Of a DNA stretch of 64,000 nucleotides, positions 45,964 to 55,457 are shown one piece after another (within the stretch, counting starts at the first letter, position 1; the number at the start of each line of letters is the position of its first letter). The notes under the pieces are model-generated. The model did not search any database, was not told the origin of the DNA, and saw nothing but the letters and a program-made list of their open reading frames with translations. Location: NCBI GenBank assembly GCA_902792635.1, contig CADBAG010000014.1, positions 1 to 64,000 of the forward strand, written 5' to 3'. Source of the stretch: an uncultured Prevotellaceae bacterium. Its GTDB lineage: Bacteria > Bacteroidota > Bacteroidia > Bacteroidales > Bacteroidaceae. The translations under genes were made by a program, and so were the position numbers.

Positions 45964-47439
45964 ATGGTAATAATCACAACAATTATCGTCTATTTCCTTG
46001 TCCTGTTGCTCATAGGCCGCATCACGACAAGGCATTCGGATAACGACACATTCTATCGAGGCAACAGACAGTCGCCGTGGTATATGGTGGCTTTCGGCAT
46101 GGTAGGAGCGAGCATCTCCGGCATCACCTTCGTCTCCGTGCCCGGCATGGTCATGAAAACGGACATGACCTACCTGCAGATGTGCATCGGCTTCATCCTC
46201 GGTTACTTCGCTATCGCCTTCATCCTCCTGCCGGTCTACTACCGGTTACGACTGACGACGATCTACTCTTATCTCAAGGAACGGCTCGGCCTGAGGTCAT
46301 ACAAGACGGGTGCCTCGTTCTTCCTCCTGTCGAAGATGACGGGGGCTGCTGTGCGGTTCTATGTCGTCTGCATGATCCTGCAGAAGTTCGTCCTCGATGC
46401 CGTGGGCGTGCCCTTTCCCATCACCGTCATCGGACTTGTTGCGCTGATATGGCTCTATACAAGGCGCGGAGGAATCAAGACGCTCGTTTGGACAGACACA
46501 TTCCAGACACTGTGTATGTTTGTCGCGCTCATCCTCATCATCATTAATGTCATCTCAGCCCTCGGCATGTCCGTAGGCGACGCCGTGGGTGCCATCGCCC
46601 GCGACAGTCACAGTAGGGTGTTTGTCTTCGACGACTGGGTGTCGACGCAGAACTTCTGGAAACAGTTCTTTAGCGGTGCCTTCGTCGCTATCGTCATGAC
46701 GGGGCTCGACCAGGACATGATGCAGAAGAACCTGACGTGTAAGTCATTGAGAGATGCGCAGAAAGACATGTGTACCTATGGCTTCGCCTTCGTACCCGCC
46801 AACCTGCTGTTCCTCGCTTTAGGTATCCTGCTGCTCATGCTCGCCCAGAAGCAAGGCATCGCCGCACCCGCCATGGGTGACGACCTGCTCCCGATGTTTG
46901 CAGCATCAGGAAGACTCGGGACGACAGTCGTTGTTCTCTTCACCATCGGCGTGGTAGCTGCCGCCTTCTCTTCAGCCGACTCGGCACTGACGGCATTGAC
47001 GACCTCGTTCTGTGTCGATATCGCCGGACGTGAGGATGACGAGACACTAAGGAAGCGGGCACATATCGGCATCGCTGCTGTCTTCGTTGGCTTTATCCTC
47101 GCCTTCAAAGCCCTGAACAGTACCAGTGTCATCGATGCTATCTACATTCTCTGCTCCTATACCTACGGGCCGTTGTTGGGTTTGTTCGTCTACGGCCTGT
47201 TCACAAAGCGAAAGGTCCAGGACCGGCTCGTGCCTTATGTCTGCGTCGCTTCGCCTTTGATCTGCCTTGCTATCGACTACGGCACGCGCTATGCCACGGG
47301 TTACGTCTTCGGTTACGAGATGCTGATGCTCAACGGTGCCCTCACCTTCGCAGGACTGTGGGGAACAAGGAGAATAAAAGGCTCTTCAGAATTTCGAATT
47401 GATAAGGTCCCCGGAGGAAATAATAGGTTAGCCAAGTGA
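45964..47439 (+). CDS. sodium:solute symporter (SSS family)
   Basis: A 491-residue inner-membrane transporter with about 13 TM helices. SSS hallmarks include GMVGASISGITFVSVPG in the first helices, GLDQDMMQKNLTCKS (the Q-x-x-x-N-x-x-x-K-type motif) and AAAFSSADSALTALTTSF (sodium-site serines). Paired with the DUF5020 barrel. The last about ten codons (PGGNNRLAK and stop) fall inside a family A repeat, so the C-terminus was probably rewritten by that element. Confidence 0.92.
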   Translation: MVIITTIIVYFLVLLLIGRITTRHSDNDTFYRGNRQSPWYMVAFGMVGASISGITFVSVPGMVMKTDMTYLQMCIGFILGYFAIAFILLPVYYRLRLTTIYSYLKERLGLRSYKTGASFFLLSKMTGAAVRFYVVCMILQKFVLDAVGVPFPITVIGLVALIWLYTRRGGIKTLVWTDTFQTLCMFVALILIIINVISALGMSVGDAVGAIARDSHSRVFVFDDWVSTQNFWKQFFSGAFVAIVMTGLDQDMMQKNLTCKSLRDAQKDMCTYGFAFVPANLLFLALGILLLMLAQKQGIAAPAMGDDLLPMFAASGRLGTTVVVLFTIGVVAAAFSSADSALTALTTSFCVDIAGREDDETLRKRAHIGIAAVFVGFILAFKALNSTSVIDAIYILCSYTYGPLLGLFVYGLFTKRKVQDRLVPYVCVASPLICLAIDYGTRYATGYVFGYEMLMLNGALTFAGLWGTRRIKGSSEFRIDKVPGGNNRLAK

Positions 47440-47745
47440 GGAGCAGCACCTCGGAGAGGTGCCACTTGGTTAGCCCCACGTGAGGCGCAGCCGAAACGTG
47501 GGGTTTAGGTTCGGTGTGATTTCGTTGCAATCCGGCCTCGAAGAGGGCGAACATGGTTTAAACCCCATCACCTATAACCAGCATCCTGACAATGTTCGCC
47601 CTCTTCGAGGCCGGTTTTCAGGTCATTCGCCCATTCACAACCCCACGTTTCGGCTGCGCCTCACGTGGGGCTAACATAGTTCAACCTCTTCGAGGTTGTG
47701 CGCTCCTTACCTGGGCTAACCGTGTTCAATCTCTCCGAGGCACTT
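47407..47745. repeat. family A mosaic hairpin repeat, copy 4
   Basis: Starts inside the symporter's last codons with CCAAGTGAGGAGCAGC / CACCTC...GTGCCACTTGG, continues with CCCCACGTGAGG...GTGGGG, the CCTCGAAGAGGGC/GCCCTCTTCGAGG pair and an inverted CCCCACGT hairpin. Fills the gap between convergent symporter and FAD dehydrogenase genes; the rest (47746-47866) shows no feature. Confidence 0.85.
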
Positions 47746-47866
47746 ATTAACCCGAAAAGCGGAAAGACCTATTATTTGTCGAGAATTGTCTTAGATTGTC
47801 TTCTTAAAATATCTCTTAACGACAACCTCGGACAATAGTCGACAATACCCGACAAATAAAATAATC

Positions 47867-49516
47867 TTATTTGTTCATCGCAGCATATACGGCTTCTGCA
47901 CAGCGCTCACCGTCAACACCCGCTGAGACGATACCACCCGCATAACCTGCACCCTCGCCGCACGGGAACAAACCCTCAACACGGATATGCTGCAACGTCT
48001 CACGGTCGCGCAGAATACGGACGGGCGACGACGTGCGAGTCTCAACGGCGATCAGCACTGCTTCGTTTGTCAGAAACCCATGACTTCGCTTACCAAAGAC
48101 TTTAAAACCTTCCTGAAGGCGCTTGGCAATGAACGGCGGAAGCCAGAAATGCAGCGGACTGCTCACAAGGCCCGGTGCATAACTGCTCTTGGGCAAGTCA
48201 TAACTGAGCCTGTTGTTCACGAAATCAGCCATGCGCTGTGCCGGTGCCGTCTGCTTCATGTTGCCTTGCTGCCAGCACATCTTCTCTAATTGTTCCTGGA
48301 ACCGCATCACGGACAATACATCATTGGGGTCATTTATATCATTGCCCTCCTTATCCTTGTCAGCCATGATCTGAGCGGTCTTGTCCGCCATGATCTGCGC
48401 GGCATCCTCAGGTCTCACCTCAACGACCATGCCACTGTTCGACCACTGTGTGCCACGGTTGCTCGGTGACATACCGTTTACAACGATCTGCTCCGGGCCC
48501 GTAGCTGCAGGAATGACGAAGCCACCGGGACACATACAGAATGAATAGACACCGCGGCCTTCCACCTGAGCCACCATGGAATATTCAGCAGCCGGAAGAT
48601 ACTTGCCTCTACCGTTCTTATTATGATACTGTATCTGATCGATGAGCTTTGACGGATGCTCCAAGCGCACACCGACAGCGATACCCTTCGGCTCAATCTC
48701 TATCTTCGCACTTGCCAAATAACGGTAGACGTCGCGCGCGCTGTGACCCGTGGCAAGGATAACGGGGCCACGGAACTCAAGTTCTTTCTTCGTCTGCAGG
48801 TCAACGGCTTTCACACCGACGACGCGCTCACCACCGTCAGAGAGCTGCTCAAGGAGGAACCCTGTCATCTTCGTCTGGAAATGCACTTCTCCCCCACTCT
48901 TTATGATCTGCAACCGCATGTTCTCAATGACACGCGGCAGTTTATCTGTACCAATATGAGGATGAGCATCAGCGAGGATCGATGTAGAAGCACCATGCTG
49001 ACAAAAGACATTGAGGATCTTCTCCGTGTTGCCACGCTTATGGCTCCGCGTATAGAGCTTGCCGTCACTGTAAGCCCCTGCACCGCCTTCACCGAAGCAA
49101 TAGTTGCTTTCCGGGTCGACCTTCTGCGTCTTGGTGATGAGTGCCATGTCTTTCTTGCGCTCCCGGACATCCTTTCCGCGTTCAATGATGACAGGACGCA
49201 GACCAAGCTCTATCAGTCTCAAGGAAGCAAAGAGACCGCCAGGCCCCTCACCCACTACGACAACCTTCGGACGGTCGCCGACATACGGATAATCAATATG
49301 CTGATACTCATCATCTTGCGGCATCTCATTGATGTAAGCCCGCACCTTCAAGTTCACATAGATCGTACGCTGACGGGCATCGATACTTCTTCTGAGCACA
49401 CGTACATGCGTCAGTGTGCGGGCATCGAAGCCCTTCTCTTTGGCAAGATAATCGATGATATTTTGTTCGGAGGCTGCTATCTGTGGCAATACTCTCAATT
49501 GATATTCTTCTACCAT
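47867..49516 (-). CDS. FAD-dependent dehydrogenase (COG2509-type)
   Basis: A 549-residue flavoprotein. After an N-terminal domain of about 85 residues comes the dinucleotide-binding VVVVGEGPGGLFASLRLIEL and ERGKDVRERKKD. LATGHSARDVYRYLA and the C-terminal GLFPCGEGAGYAGGIVSAG (FAD site) are typical of uncharacterised FAD-dependent dehydrogenases. Substrate unknown. An eight-residue direct duplication, AQIMADKT/AQIMADKD, occurs near 370-388. Minus-strand -7 box TAATTTTG at 49553-49560. Confidence 0.88.
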   Translation of the reverse strand: MVEEYQLRVLPQIAASEQNIIDYLAKEKGFDARTLTHVRVLRRSIDARQRTIYVNLKVRAYINEMPQDDEYQHIDYPYVGDRPKVVVVGEGPGGLFASLRLIELGLRPVIIERGKDVRERKKDMALITKTQKVDPESNYCFGEGGAGAYSDGKLYTRSHKRGNTEKILNVFCQHGASTSILADAHPHIGTDKLPRVIENMRLQIIKSGGEVHFQTKMTGFLLEQLSDGGERVVGVKAVDLQTKKELEFRGPVILATGHSARDVYRYLASAKIEIEPKGIAVGVRLEHPSKLIDQIQYHNKNGRGKYLPAAEYSMVAQVEGRGVYSFCMCPGGFVIPAATGPEQIVVNGMSPSNRGTQWSNSGMVVEVRPEDAAQIMADKTAQIMADKDKEGNDINDPNDVLSVMRFQEQLEKMCWQQGNMKQTAPAQRMADFVNNRLSYDLPKSSYAPGLVSSPLHFWLPPFIAKRLQEGFKVFGKRSHGFLTNEAVLIAVETRTSSPVRILRDRETLQHIRVEGLFPCGEGAGYAGGIVSAGVDGERCAEAVYAAMNK

Positions 49517-49621
49517 ATTATATTCTGATTTCTATATCTCGTATATTTATTGCAAAATTAATCAAATCATAGCATTTTCACGGTATTTGTCGATATTTTA
49601 TTAATAAATTTATCGTTTTTC

Positions 49622-49652
49622 TTTGTCAGAACGATGAAACATTATACCTTTG
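49622..49652 (+). promoter_or_regulatory. thr operon promoter
   Basis: TTTG (49622-49625), 19 nt, TACCTTTG (49645-49652). The leader to the thrA ATG is about 65 nt and holds no recognisable leader peptide. Confidence 0.75.
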
Positions 49653-49724
49653 CAACCAAGCACGGCCAAAAGCCCTCACGTATTGGGAATGGTTGTGCAA
49701 TAACAAACCAATAATCATTTAACA

Positions 49725-52163
49725 ATGAAAGTATTAAAATTCGGCGGGACATCGGTAGGTTCCGTGAAAAGCATTCTCAGTTTGAAACGTATTGTCGAGA
49801 AGGAGGCCAAGCGTCAGCCCATTGTTGTTGTCGTCAGTGCCTTAGGCGGAATCACCGACCAGCTCATCTCCACATCCCGCCTTGCCCAGGAAGGTAAGGA
49901 AGAGTGGAAGGAACAATACGAACAGATGGTAGACCGTCACCATAAGATGATCGACACCATCATCACCGATACCAGTGATCGTGAGGAGCTTTTCAATAAG
50001 GTGGACGCCTTGTTCGAACAGTTGCATTCCATTTATTTCGGTGTTTATCTCATCCATGACCTTAGTAAGAAGACCCTCGACGCTATCGTCAGCTATGGCG
50101 AGCGTCTGAGCTCCAACATCGTCTCAACGCTTGTCAAAGGCTCGCGATGGATGGATTCTCGCAACTTCATCAAGACCACCACATCGCCCAACGGCAAGAC
50201 AGTGCTCGACTCAGAGCTCACCAACCGCCTCGTGAAAGAGGCGTTCAAGGACATGGCGCGCGTGACGCTCCTCCCTGGATTCATCTCTTCCGACAAGGAC
50301 TCCGGTGAGACCACGAACCTCGGACGAGGCGGCTCCGACTATACCGCTGCAATCATTGCCGCAGACCTCGATGCAGAGATTCTTGAGATCTGGACCGATG
50401 TAGACGGCTTCATGACGGCTGACCCTCGCGTCATCAAGACAGCTTACACCATCGACGAACTGAGTTATGTCGAGGCTATGGAGCTCTGCAACTTCGGTGC
50501 AAAGGTCGTCTACCCGCCTACAATCTATCCGGTACGTATCAAGAACATCCCGATCCGGGTCAAGAATACTTTCAATCCCGATGCACCCGGGACAATCATC
50601 AAAGATAAGATCGAGAACGATCATAAACCCATCAAGGGTATCTCAAGTATCAAGAACACCTCACTCATCACCGTCTCCGGTCTTGCCATGGTCGGTGTCA
50701 TCGGTGTCAACCGCCGTATCTTCACAGCCCTGGCCAACAACGGCATCTCCGTGTTCATGGTCTCTCAGGCTTCGTCAGAGAACTCCACGTCTATCGGTGT
50801 TCGTGATGAGGATGCAGCAGAGGCAGCGCGCGTGCTCGACAACGAGTTCGCGGCAGAGATAGAAGACGGTGCAATGTACCCCATGCACGTAGAGAGCAAC
50901 CTCGCTACCGTGGCTATCGTGGGTGAGAACATGAAGCATGCGGCAGGTATCGCCGGTAAGCTCTTCGGTACACTCGGACGAAGCGGTATCTCCGTCATCG
51001 CCTGTGCACAGGGTGCCTCCGAGACCAATATCTCGTTTGTCGTGCAGGGCTCAGAGCTGCGCAAGACGATGAACGTGCTTCACGACTCCTTCTTCCTCTC
51101 CGAATACAAGGTGCTCAACCTCTTCATCTGCGGTATCGGTACCGTCGGTGGAAAACTCATTGAGCAGATACGCCAACAATATGAGAACCTCAAGGAGCAC
51201 TCCCGACTGAAACTTACGGTCGTAGGTGTGGCAAGCTCCCACAACGCCATCTATTCACGTGACGGTATCGACCTTGACAACTACAGAGAACTGCTCAAGC
51301 AGTCGGAGCCCAGCGACCCCGAGAAGCTGCGCGATAAGATTCTCTCCATGAACATCTTCAACGCTGTCTTTGTCGACTGCACGGCTTCCAAAGAGATTGC
51401 CGACCTCTATCAGACGCTGCTCGACCACAACGTGAGCATCGTGGCAGCCAATAAGATTGCAGCAAGTTCGGCTTACGACAACTATGCTCATCTGAAAGAG
51501 ACGGCACTCCGTCGCGGCATCAAGTTCCTCTTCGAGACCAATGTCGGTGCAGGACTGCCAATCATCGGTACGATCAATGACCTGCGCAACTCCGGTGACC
51601 GTATCTTGAAGATTGAGGCCGTACTGAGTGGTACACTCAACTTCATCTTCAACAAGATCTCAGCCGACTGCCCGTTCTCCAAGACTGTGCTTGCAGCCAA
51701 GGAGGAAGGTTACTCGGAGCCGGATCCACGTATCGACCTCAGTGGTACAGACGTGGTTCGCAAGATCGTGATCCTCGCACGCGAGGCTGGCTACCGTGTA
51801 GAGCAAGAAGACGTAGAGAAACATCTCTTCGTGCCCGACGAATATTTCAAAGGCTCATTGGAGGAGTTCTGGAAGCATCTGCCCGACCTCGATGCCAACT
51901 TTGAGAACCGTCGCAAGGCGTTGGAGGCAGAAGGCAAGCGTTGGCGTTTCATCGCTACGATGGACCACGGCAAGGTGAGCGTCGCGCTGAAAGCTGTAGG
52001 ACAAGACAGTCCGTTCTACAACCTCGAGGGCAGCAACAACATCGTTCTGCTCACCACCGAGCGTTACAAGGAGTACCCCATGCTCATCCAGGGTTATGGA
52101 GCAGGTGCCAGCGTAACGGCTGCCGGCGTGTTCGCCAATATCATCAGTATCGCAAACGTTTAA
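49725..52163 (+). CDS. thrA: bifunctional aspartate kinase/homoserine dehydrogenase I
   Basis: An 812-residue fusion for the first and third steps from aspartate to threonine. Aspartate kinase (KFGGTSVGSVKS at the N-terminus, TTNLGRGGSDYTAA near 205), a pair of regulatory ACT domains (about 310-455, GISVFMVSQASSENS), then homoserine dehydrogenase from about 463 (FICGIGTVGGKL, KIEAVLSGTLNFIF, GYSEPDPRIDLSGTDVVRK). Full E. coli ThrA length. First gene of the threonine operon; ACT domains imply feedback control by threonine. Confidence 0.96.
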   Translation: MKVLKFGGTSVGSVKSILSLKRIVEKEAKRQPIVVVVSALGGITDQLISTSRLAQEGKEEWKEQYEQMVDRHHKMIDTIITDTSDREELFNKVDALFEQLHSIYFGVYLIHDLSKKTLDAIVSYGERLSSNIVSTLVKGSRWMDSRNFIKTTTSPNGKTVLDSELTNRLVKEAFKDMARVTLLPGFISSDKDSGETTNLGRGGSDYTAAIIAADLDAEILEIWTDVDGFMTADPRVIKTAYTIDELSYVEAMELCNFGAKVVYPPTIYPVRIKNIPIRVKNTFNPDAPGTIIKDKIENDHKPIKGISSIKNTSLITVSGLAMVGVIGVNRRIFTALANNGISVFMVSQASSENSTSIGVRDEDAAEAARVLDNEFAAEIEDGAMYPMHVESNLATVAIVGENMKHAAGIAGKLFGTLGRSGISVIACAQGASETNISFVVQGSELRKTMNVLHDSFFLSEYKVLNLFICGIGTVGGKLIEQIRQQYENLKEHSRLKLTVVGVASSHNAIYSRDGIDLDNYRELLKQSEPSDPEKLRDKILSMNIFNAVFVDCTASKEIADLYQTLLDHNVSIVAANKIAASSAYDNYAHLKETALRRGIKFLFETNVGAGLPIIGTINDLRNSGDRILKIEAVLSGTLNFIFNKISADCPFSKTVLAAKEEGYSEPDPRIDLSGTDVVRKIVILAREAGYRVEQEDVEKHLFVPDEYFKGSLEEFWKHLPDLDANFENRRKALEAEGKRWRFIATMDHGKVSVALKAVGQDSPFYNLEGSNNIVLLTTERYKEYPMLIQGYGAGASVTAAGVFANIISIANV

Positions 52164-52175
52164 AGTCAGGGTAAC

Positions 52176-53450
52176 ATGAAACACATTATTATATTAGGTG
52201 ATGGCATGGCAGACCATGCCGTGGAGCGCCTCGGTGGCAAGACGCTCCTGCAATATGCTGACACGCCGTATATGGACATGCTGGCACGCAAAGGCCGCAC
52301 AGGACGCCTGATGACAATCCCCGACGGGTTCCTCCCGGGCTCCGAAGTTGCCAACAGTACCATCCTTGGCTACGACCAGAACAAGGTGTACGAAGGCCGC
52401 GGACCTTTGGAGGCTGCAAGCATCGGTTACGACATGGCACCCGAAGACTTTGCGCTGCGCCTGAATATCATCTGTGTAGGCGATGGCAAGATCATCACTC
52501 ACAATGGCGGAAACCTCTCTACAGAGAACGGAGCAGTGCTCATGCATTACCTTAACGAAAAGCTTGGAAACGCTGATATTAAGTTCATTCCGGGAATCCA
52601 ATACCGTCACTTACTGATCGTGAAGCGCGCCAGCAAGCACATCGTCTGCGCTCCGCCTCATGACCATCCTAACGAGCAGTGGAAGTCGCTGCTTGTCCAG
52701 CCGGAGAAAGGCTGGGAAGACAAGCACGAGCCGATCATCGGGTTCGACGGCAAGCCTACGGGCGAGGTGCGTATGACCGCACAGGAGACAGCCGACCTGC
52801 TCAACGACCTCATCGTCAAGAGTCAGGCACTGTTAGAGGCGCATCCTTACAACAAGGACAAGGCCGCCAAAGGCGAGCGCATGGCGAACCTCATCTGGCC
52901 TTGGGGTGGTGGCTATCGTCCGTCCATGAAGACGCTGCCGCAGAAATATCCGCAGATCAAGCGAGGCACCTGCATCTCCGCCGTGGACCTCATCCGCGGT
53001 ATCGGCCAGTATGCCGGCCTCGATGTGGTGAAAGTGCCACGCGCTACAGGTCTTGCCGACACTAACTATGAAGGCAAGGTTGAAGCAGCACTGACAGCAC
53101 TCTATAATCAGGACTTCGTCTTCGTGCATTTCGAGGCAAGCGACGAGGCTGGTCACGACGGCAACCTCGCACTGAAGCTCAAGACAATAGAGAACCTCGA
53201 CCATCGCGTCGTGGAACCGATCTACAACGAGGTGAAACAATGGGAGGAGCCCGTCGCCATCGCCGTGCTCCCCGACCACCCCACTCCAGTGGAGATCCGC
53301 ACCCATGTCAAGGAGCCCGTGCCGTTCCTTGTTTGGTATAAAGGCATCGAGCCCGACAGCGTGCAGGTCTACGACGAGGTGTCGTGTGTCAATGGCGACT
53401 GCGGCATGCTTCATCTCACCGAGTTTATGGATAAATTTATGGCAATCTAA
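52176..53450 (+). CDS. phosphoglycerate-mutase-like protein, probable homoserine kinase
   Basis: A 424-residue member of the alkaline-phosphatase superfamily, ApgM-type. ILGDGMADHAVERLGGKT at the N-terminus, the nucleophile region EVANSTILGYDQNKVYEGRG, and metal ligands in HFEASDEAGHDG and LPDHPTPVE are present. By similarity it would be called cofactor-independent phosphoglycerate mutase. Position between thrA and thrC, 12 nt after thrA, and no ordinary thrB suggest it phosphorylates homoserine; members of this group have been reported to do so in Bacteroides-type bacteria. The assignment here rests on context. Confidence 0.85.
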   Translation: MKHIIILGDGMADHAVERLGGKTLLQYADTPYMDMLARKGRTGRLMTIPDGFLPGSEVANSTILGYDQNKVYEGRGPLEAASIGYDMAPEDFALRLNIICVGDGKIITHNGGNLSTENGAVLMHYLNEKLGNADIKFIPGIQYRHLLIVKRASKHIVCAPPHDHPNEQWKSLLVQPEKGWEDKHEPIIGFDGKPTGEVRMTAQETADLLNDLIVKSQALLEAHPYNKDKAAKGERMANLIWPWGGGYRPSMKTLPQKYPQIKRGTCISAVDLIRGIGQYAGLDVVKVPRATGLADTNYEGKVEAALTALYNQDFVFVHFEASDEAGHDGNLALKLKTIENLDHRVVEPIYNEVKQWEEPVAIAVLPDHPTPVEIRTHVKEPVPFLVWYKGIEPDSVQVYDEVSCVNGDCGMLHLTEFMDKFMAI

Positions 53451-53455
53451 CACAC

Positions 53456-53483
53456 GTAGGGGCGGCCCTCGTGGCCGTCCTAC
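53456..53483. repeat. family B palindrome inside the thr operon
   Basis: Exact copy of the 28-nt palindrome at 11735-11762, five nt after the stop of the mutase-like gene and 18 nt before thrC. If it terminates transcription, thrC expression would be reduced relative to the upstream genes. Confidence 0.75.
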
Positions 53484-53501
53484 CGACAAACATTTAAGTT
53501 T

Positions 53502-54824
53502 ATGAAATATTACAGCACGAATCATAAAGCCCCGGAGGCAACCCTTCGTGAGGCTGTAGAGAAAGGCCTCGCTCCCGACCGTGGCCTTTATATGCCTGAG
53601 GTGATCAAGCAGCTGCCTCAGACCTTCTTCGATAACATCGACAAGCTCTCATTCCAGGAGATCGCCTTTGAGGTTGCGAAGGCTTTCTTTGGCGAGGATG
53701 TCGACGAAGAGTCACTGAAGCACATCGTTTATGACACCTTAGCTTTCGAGACGCCTGTTGTGCACGTCAACGACAACATTTATGCCTTGGAACTCTTCCA
53801 TGGACCTACATTCGCTTTCAAGGATGTAGGTGCCCGTTTCATGGCACGTCTGCTCCAGTATTTCATCCGCAAGGATCAGGAGAAGACAGGCGATAAGCGT
53901 ACGGTGAATGTCCTTGTAGCGACGAGTGGTGACACAGGCTCTGCTGTAGCCAACGGCTTCCTCGGCGTCGACGGCATCCATGTCTATGTGCTCTATCCGA
54001 AGGGCAAGGTCAGCAAGATTCAGGAGAGCCAGTTCACGACCTTAGGCCATAACATCACAGCCTTGGAGGTTGACGGTGTCTTCGACGACTGTCAGGCACT
54101 CGTCAAGTCGGCTTTCATGGACAAGGAGCTCACTGACCATATGATCCTCACCTCGGCCAACAGTATCAACGTGGCGCGCTTCCTTCCCCAGGCTTTCTAT
54201 TATTTCAACGCCTACGCGCAGCTCAAACGCTCGGGTGCACTGAAAGACAAGAAGCTCACCGTCTGTGTGCCGTCGGGTAACTTCGGCAACATCACCGCAG
54301 GTCTTTTCGGGGCCAAGATGGGACTCCCCGTGAGTCATTTCATCGCAGCCAACAATGCCAACGACGTGTTCTACAACTATCTTCAGACCGGAGTCTACAC
54401 GCCGATGGCAAGTAAGCAGACCCTCGCCAACGCCATGGACGTCGGTGCCCCGAGCAACTTCGCCCGCATCCTCGACCTCTATCATAACAGTTATGAGGCT
54501 ATCTGCAAGGATATCTCGGGTGCGACCTATCCCGATGACCGCATCCGTGAGACGATGAAGCAATGCTATAAGGAAACGGGCTATGTGCTTGATCCTCATG
54601 GTGCCTGTGGCTATCAGGCTCTGAAGGAGCAGCTCCCTGCTGATGGCGTGGGCGTGTTCCTTGAGACAGCTCACCCGGCTAAGTTCAAAGAGAAAGTGGA
54701 TGCCATCCTGGGCACCGACATCGCTATCCCCGAGCGCCTGCAGGCTTTCATGAGAGGCAAGAAGCAGAGCATCGAGATGCCCAACAGTTTCGATGCGTTC
54801 AAAAAGTTTCTTTTATCGCAATAG
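53502..54824 (+). CDS. thrC: threonine synthase
   Basis: A 440-residue PLP enzyme that makes threonine from O-phosphohomoserine. The PLP lysine is in GPTFAFKDVGARFM near residue 107; VATSGDTGSAVANGF and VPSGNFGNITAG form the cofactor site. The N-terminal YYSTNHKAPEATLREAVEKGLAPDRGLY is the type found in enteric bacteria and Bacteroidetes. Last gene of the threonine operon. Confidence 0.96.
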   Translation: MKYYSTNHKAPEATLREAVEKGLAPDRGLYMPEVIKQLPQTFFDNIDKLSFQEIAFEVAKAFFGEDVDEESLKHIVYDTLAFETPVVHVNDNIYALELFHGPTFAFKDVGARFMARLLQYFIRKDQEKTGDKRTVNVLVATSGDTGSAVANGFLGVDGIHVYVLYPKGKVSKIQESQFTTLGHNITALEVDGVFDDCQALVKSAFMDKELTDHMILTSANSINVARFLPQAFYYFNAYAQLKRSGALKDKKLTVCVPSGNFGNITAGLFGAKMGLPVSHFIAANNANDVFYNYLQTGVYTPMASKQTLANAMDVGAPSNFARILDLYHNSYEAICKDISGATYPDDRIRETMKQCYKETGYVLDPHGACGYQALKEQLPADGVGVFLETAHPAKFKEKVDAILGTDIAIPERLQAFMRGKKQSIEMPNSFDAFKKFLLSQ

Positions 54825-54896
54825 CAGGGTACGGTAGGATTGGTTAGGCGGACCGTCCCATAAGTAAAATATTTCGACCTGTACAGTTGGGAATGC

Positions 54897-55187
54897 CCCT
54901 CGAAGAGGGCAAACATGGTTAGCCCCAGGTGAGGAGCGCACAACCTCGGAGAGGTTGAACATGGTTAGCCCCAGGTGAGGAGCGCAGCGACGCAACCTGG
55001 GGTTTAGGGGCAGACGATTAAACCTGACCTGTCGGCCTCGAAGAGGGCGAACATGGGCGGAATGCCGGTTATAGATGATGGTGGTTAAACCATGTTCGCC
55101 CTCTTCGAGGCCGGTATTCAGGTCAACCGCTCCTATCCAACCCCACGTTTCGGCTACGCCTCACGTGGGGCTAACCATGTGGCACCT
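54897..55187. repeat. family A mosaic hairpin repeat, copy 5
   Basis: Contains CCTCGAAGAGGGC, two partial CCCCAGGTGAGG units, the complete CCCCAGGT/ACCTGGGG hairpin, a CCTCGAAGAGGGC/GCCCTCTTCGAGG pair and a CCCCACGT...ACGTGGGG hairpin. It is flanked by direct copies of TTCGACCTGTAC (about 54873 and 55203). Confidence 0.85.
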
Positions 55188-55221
55188 AAAGCTCGAAATA
55201 ATTCGACCTGTACGGTTGACG

Positions 55222-55402
55222 TTTATCTCTCGCTGATCTCGCAGATGCGCAGATCTCTGTGACTATCGTCACAAGGCGATTTCGCAGATTCCTCCCGAAA
55301 CCAATCTGTTAGGCAAAGGGTATTGATAAAAATCTGCGAGATCGAAGAGCGGCCGCTCTTAAAATCTGCGTATCTGCGCAATCTGCGAGAGGCCTGAAAA
55401 AC
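55222..55402. repeat. ATCTGCG-rich repeat between thrC and trmH-type gene
   Basis: The heptamer ATCTGCG, or its inverse CGCAGAT, occurs at least seven times in 180 nt in both orientations, giving several possible hairpins such as CGCAGATGCGCAGAT with ATCTGCGTATCTGCG. No ORF. The rest of the gap to 55457 shows no clear promoter. Confidence 0.65.
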
Positions 55403-55457
55403 AGTTTGCTTTCAACCGTATAGTTCGAAACAATTCAACCGCACAAGCAATAATATA

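Noticed and set aside
49634-49703. Possible thr leader peptide before thrA
   Set aside because: Its ATG lies upstream of the predicted transcription start and the frame lacks runs of Thr/Ile codons.
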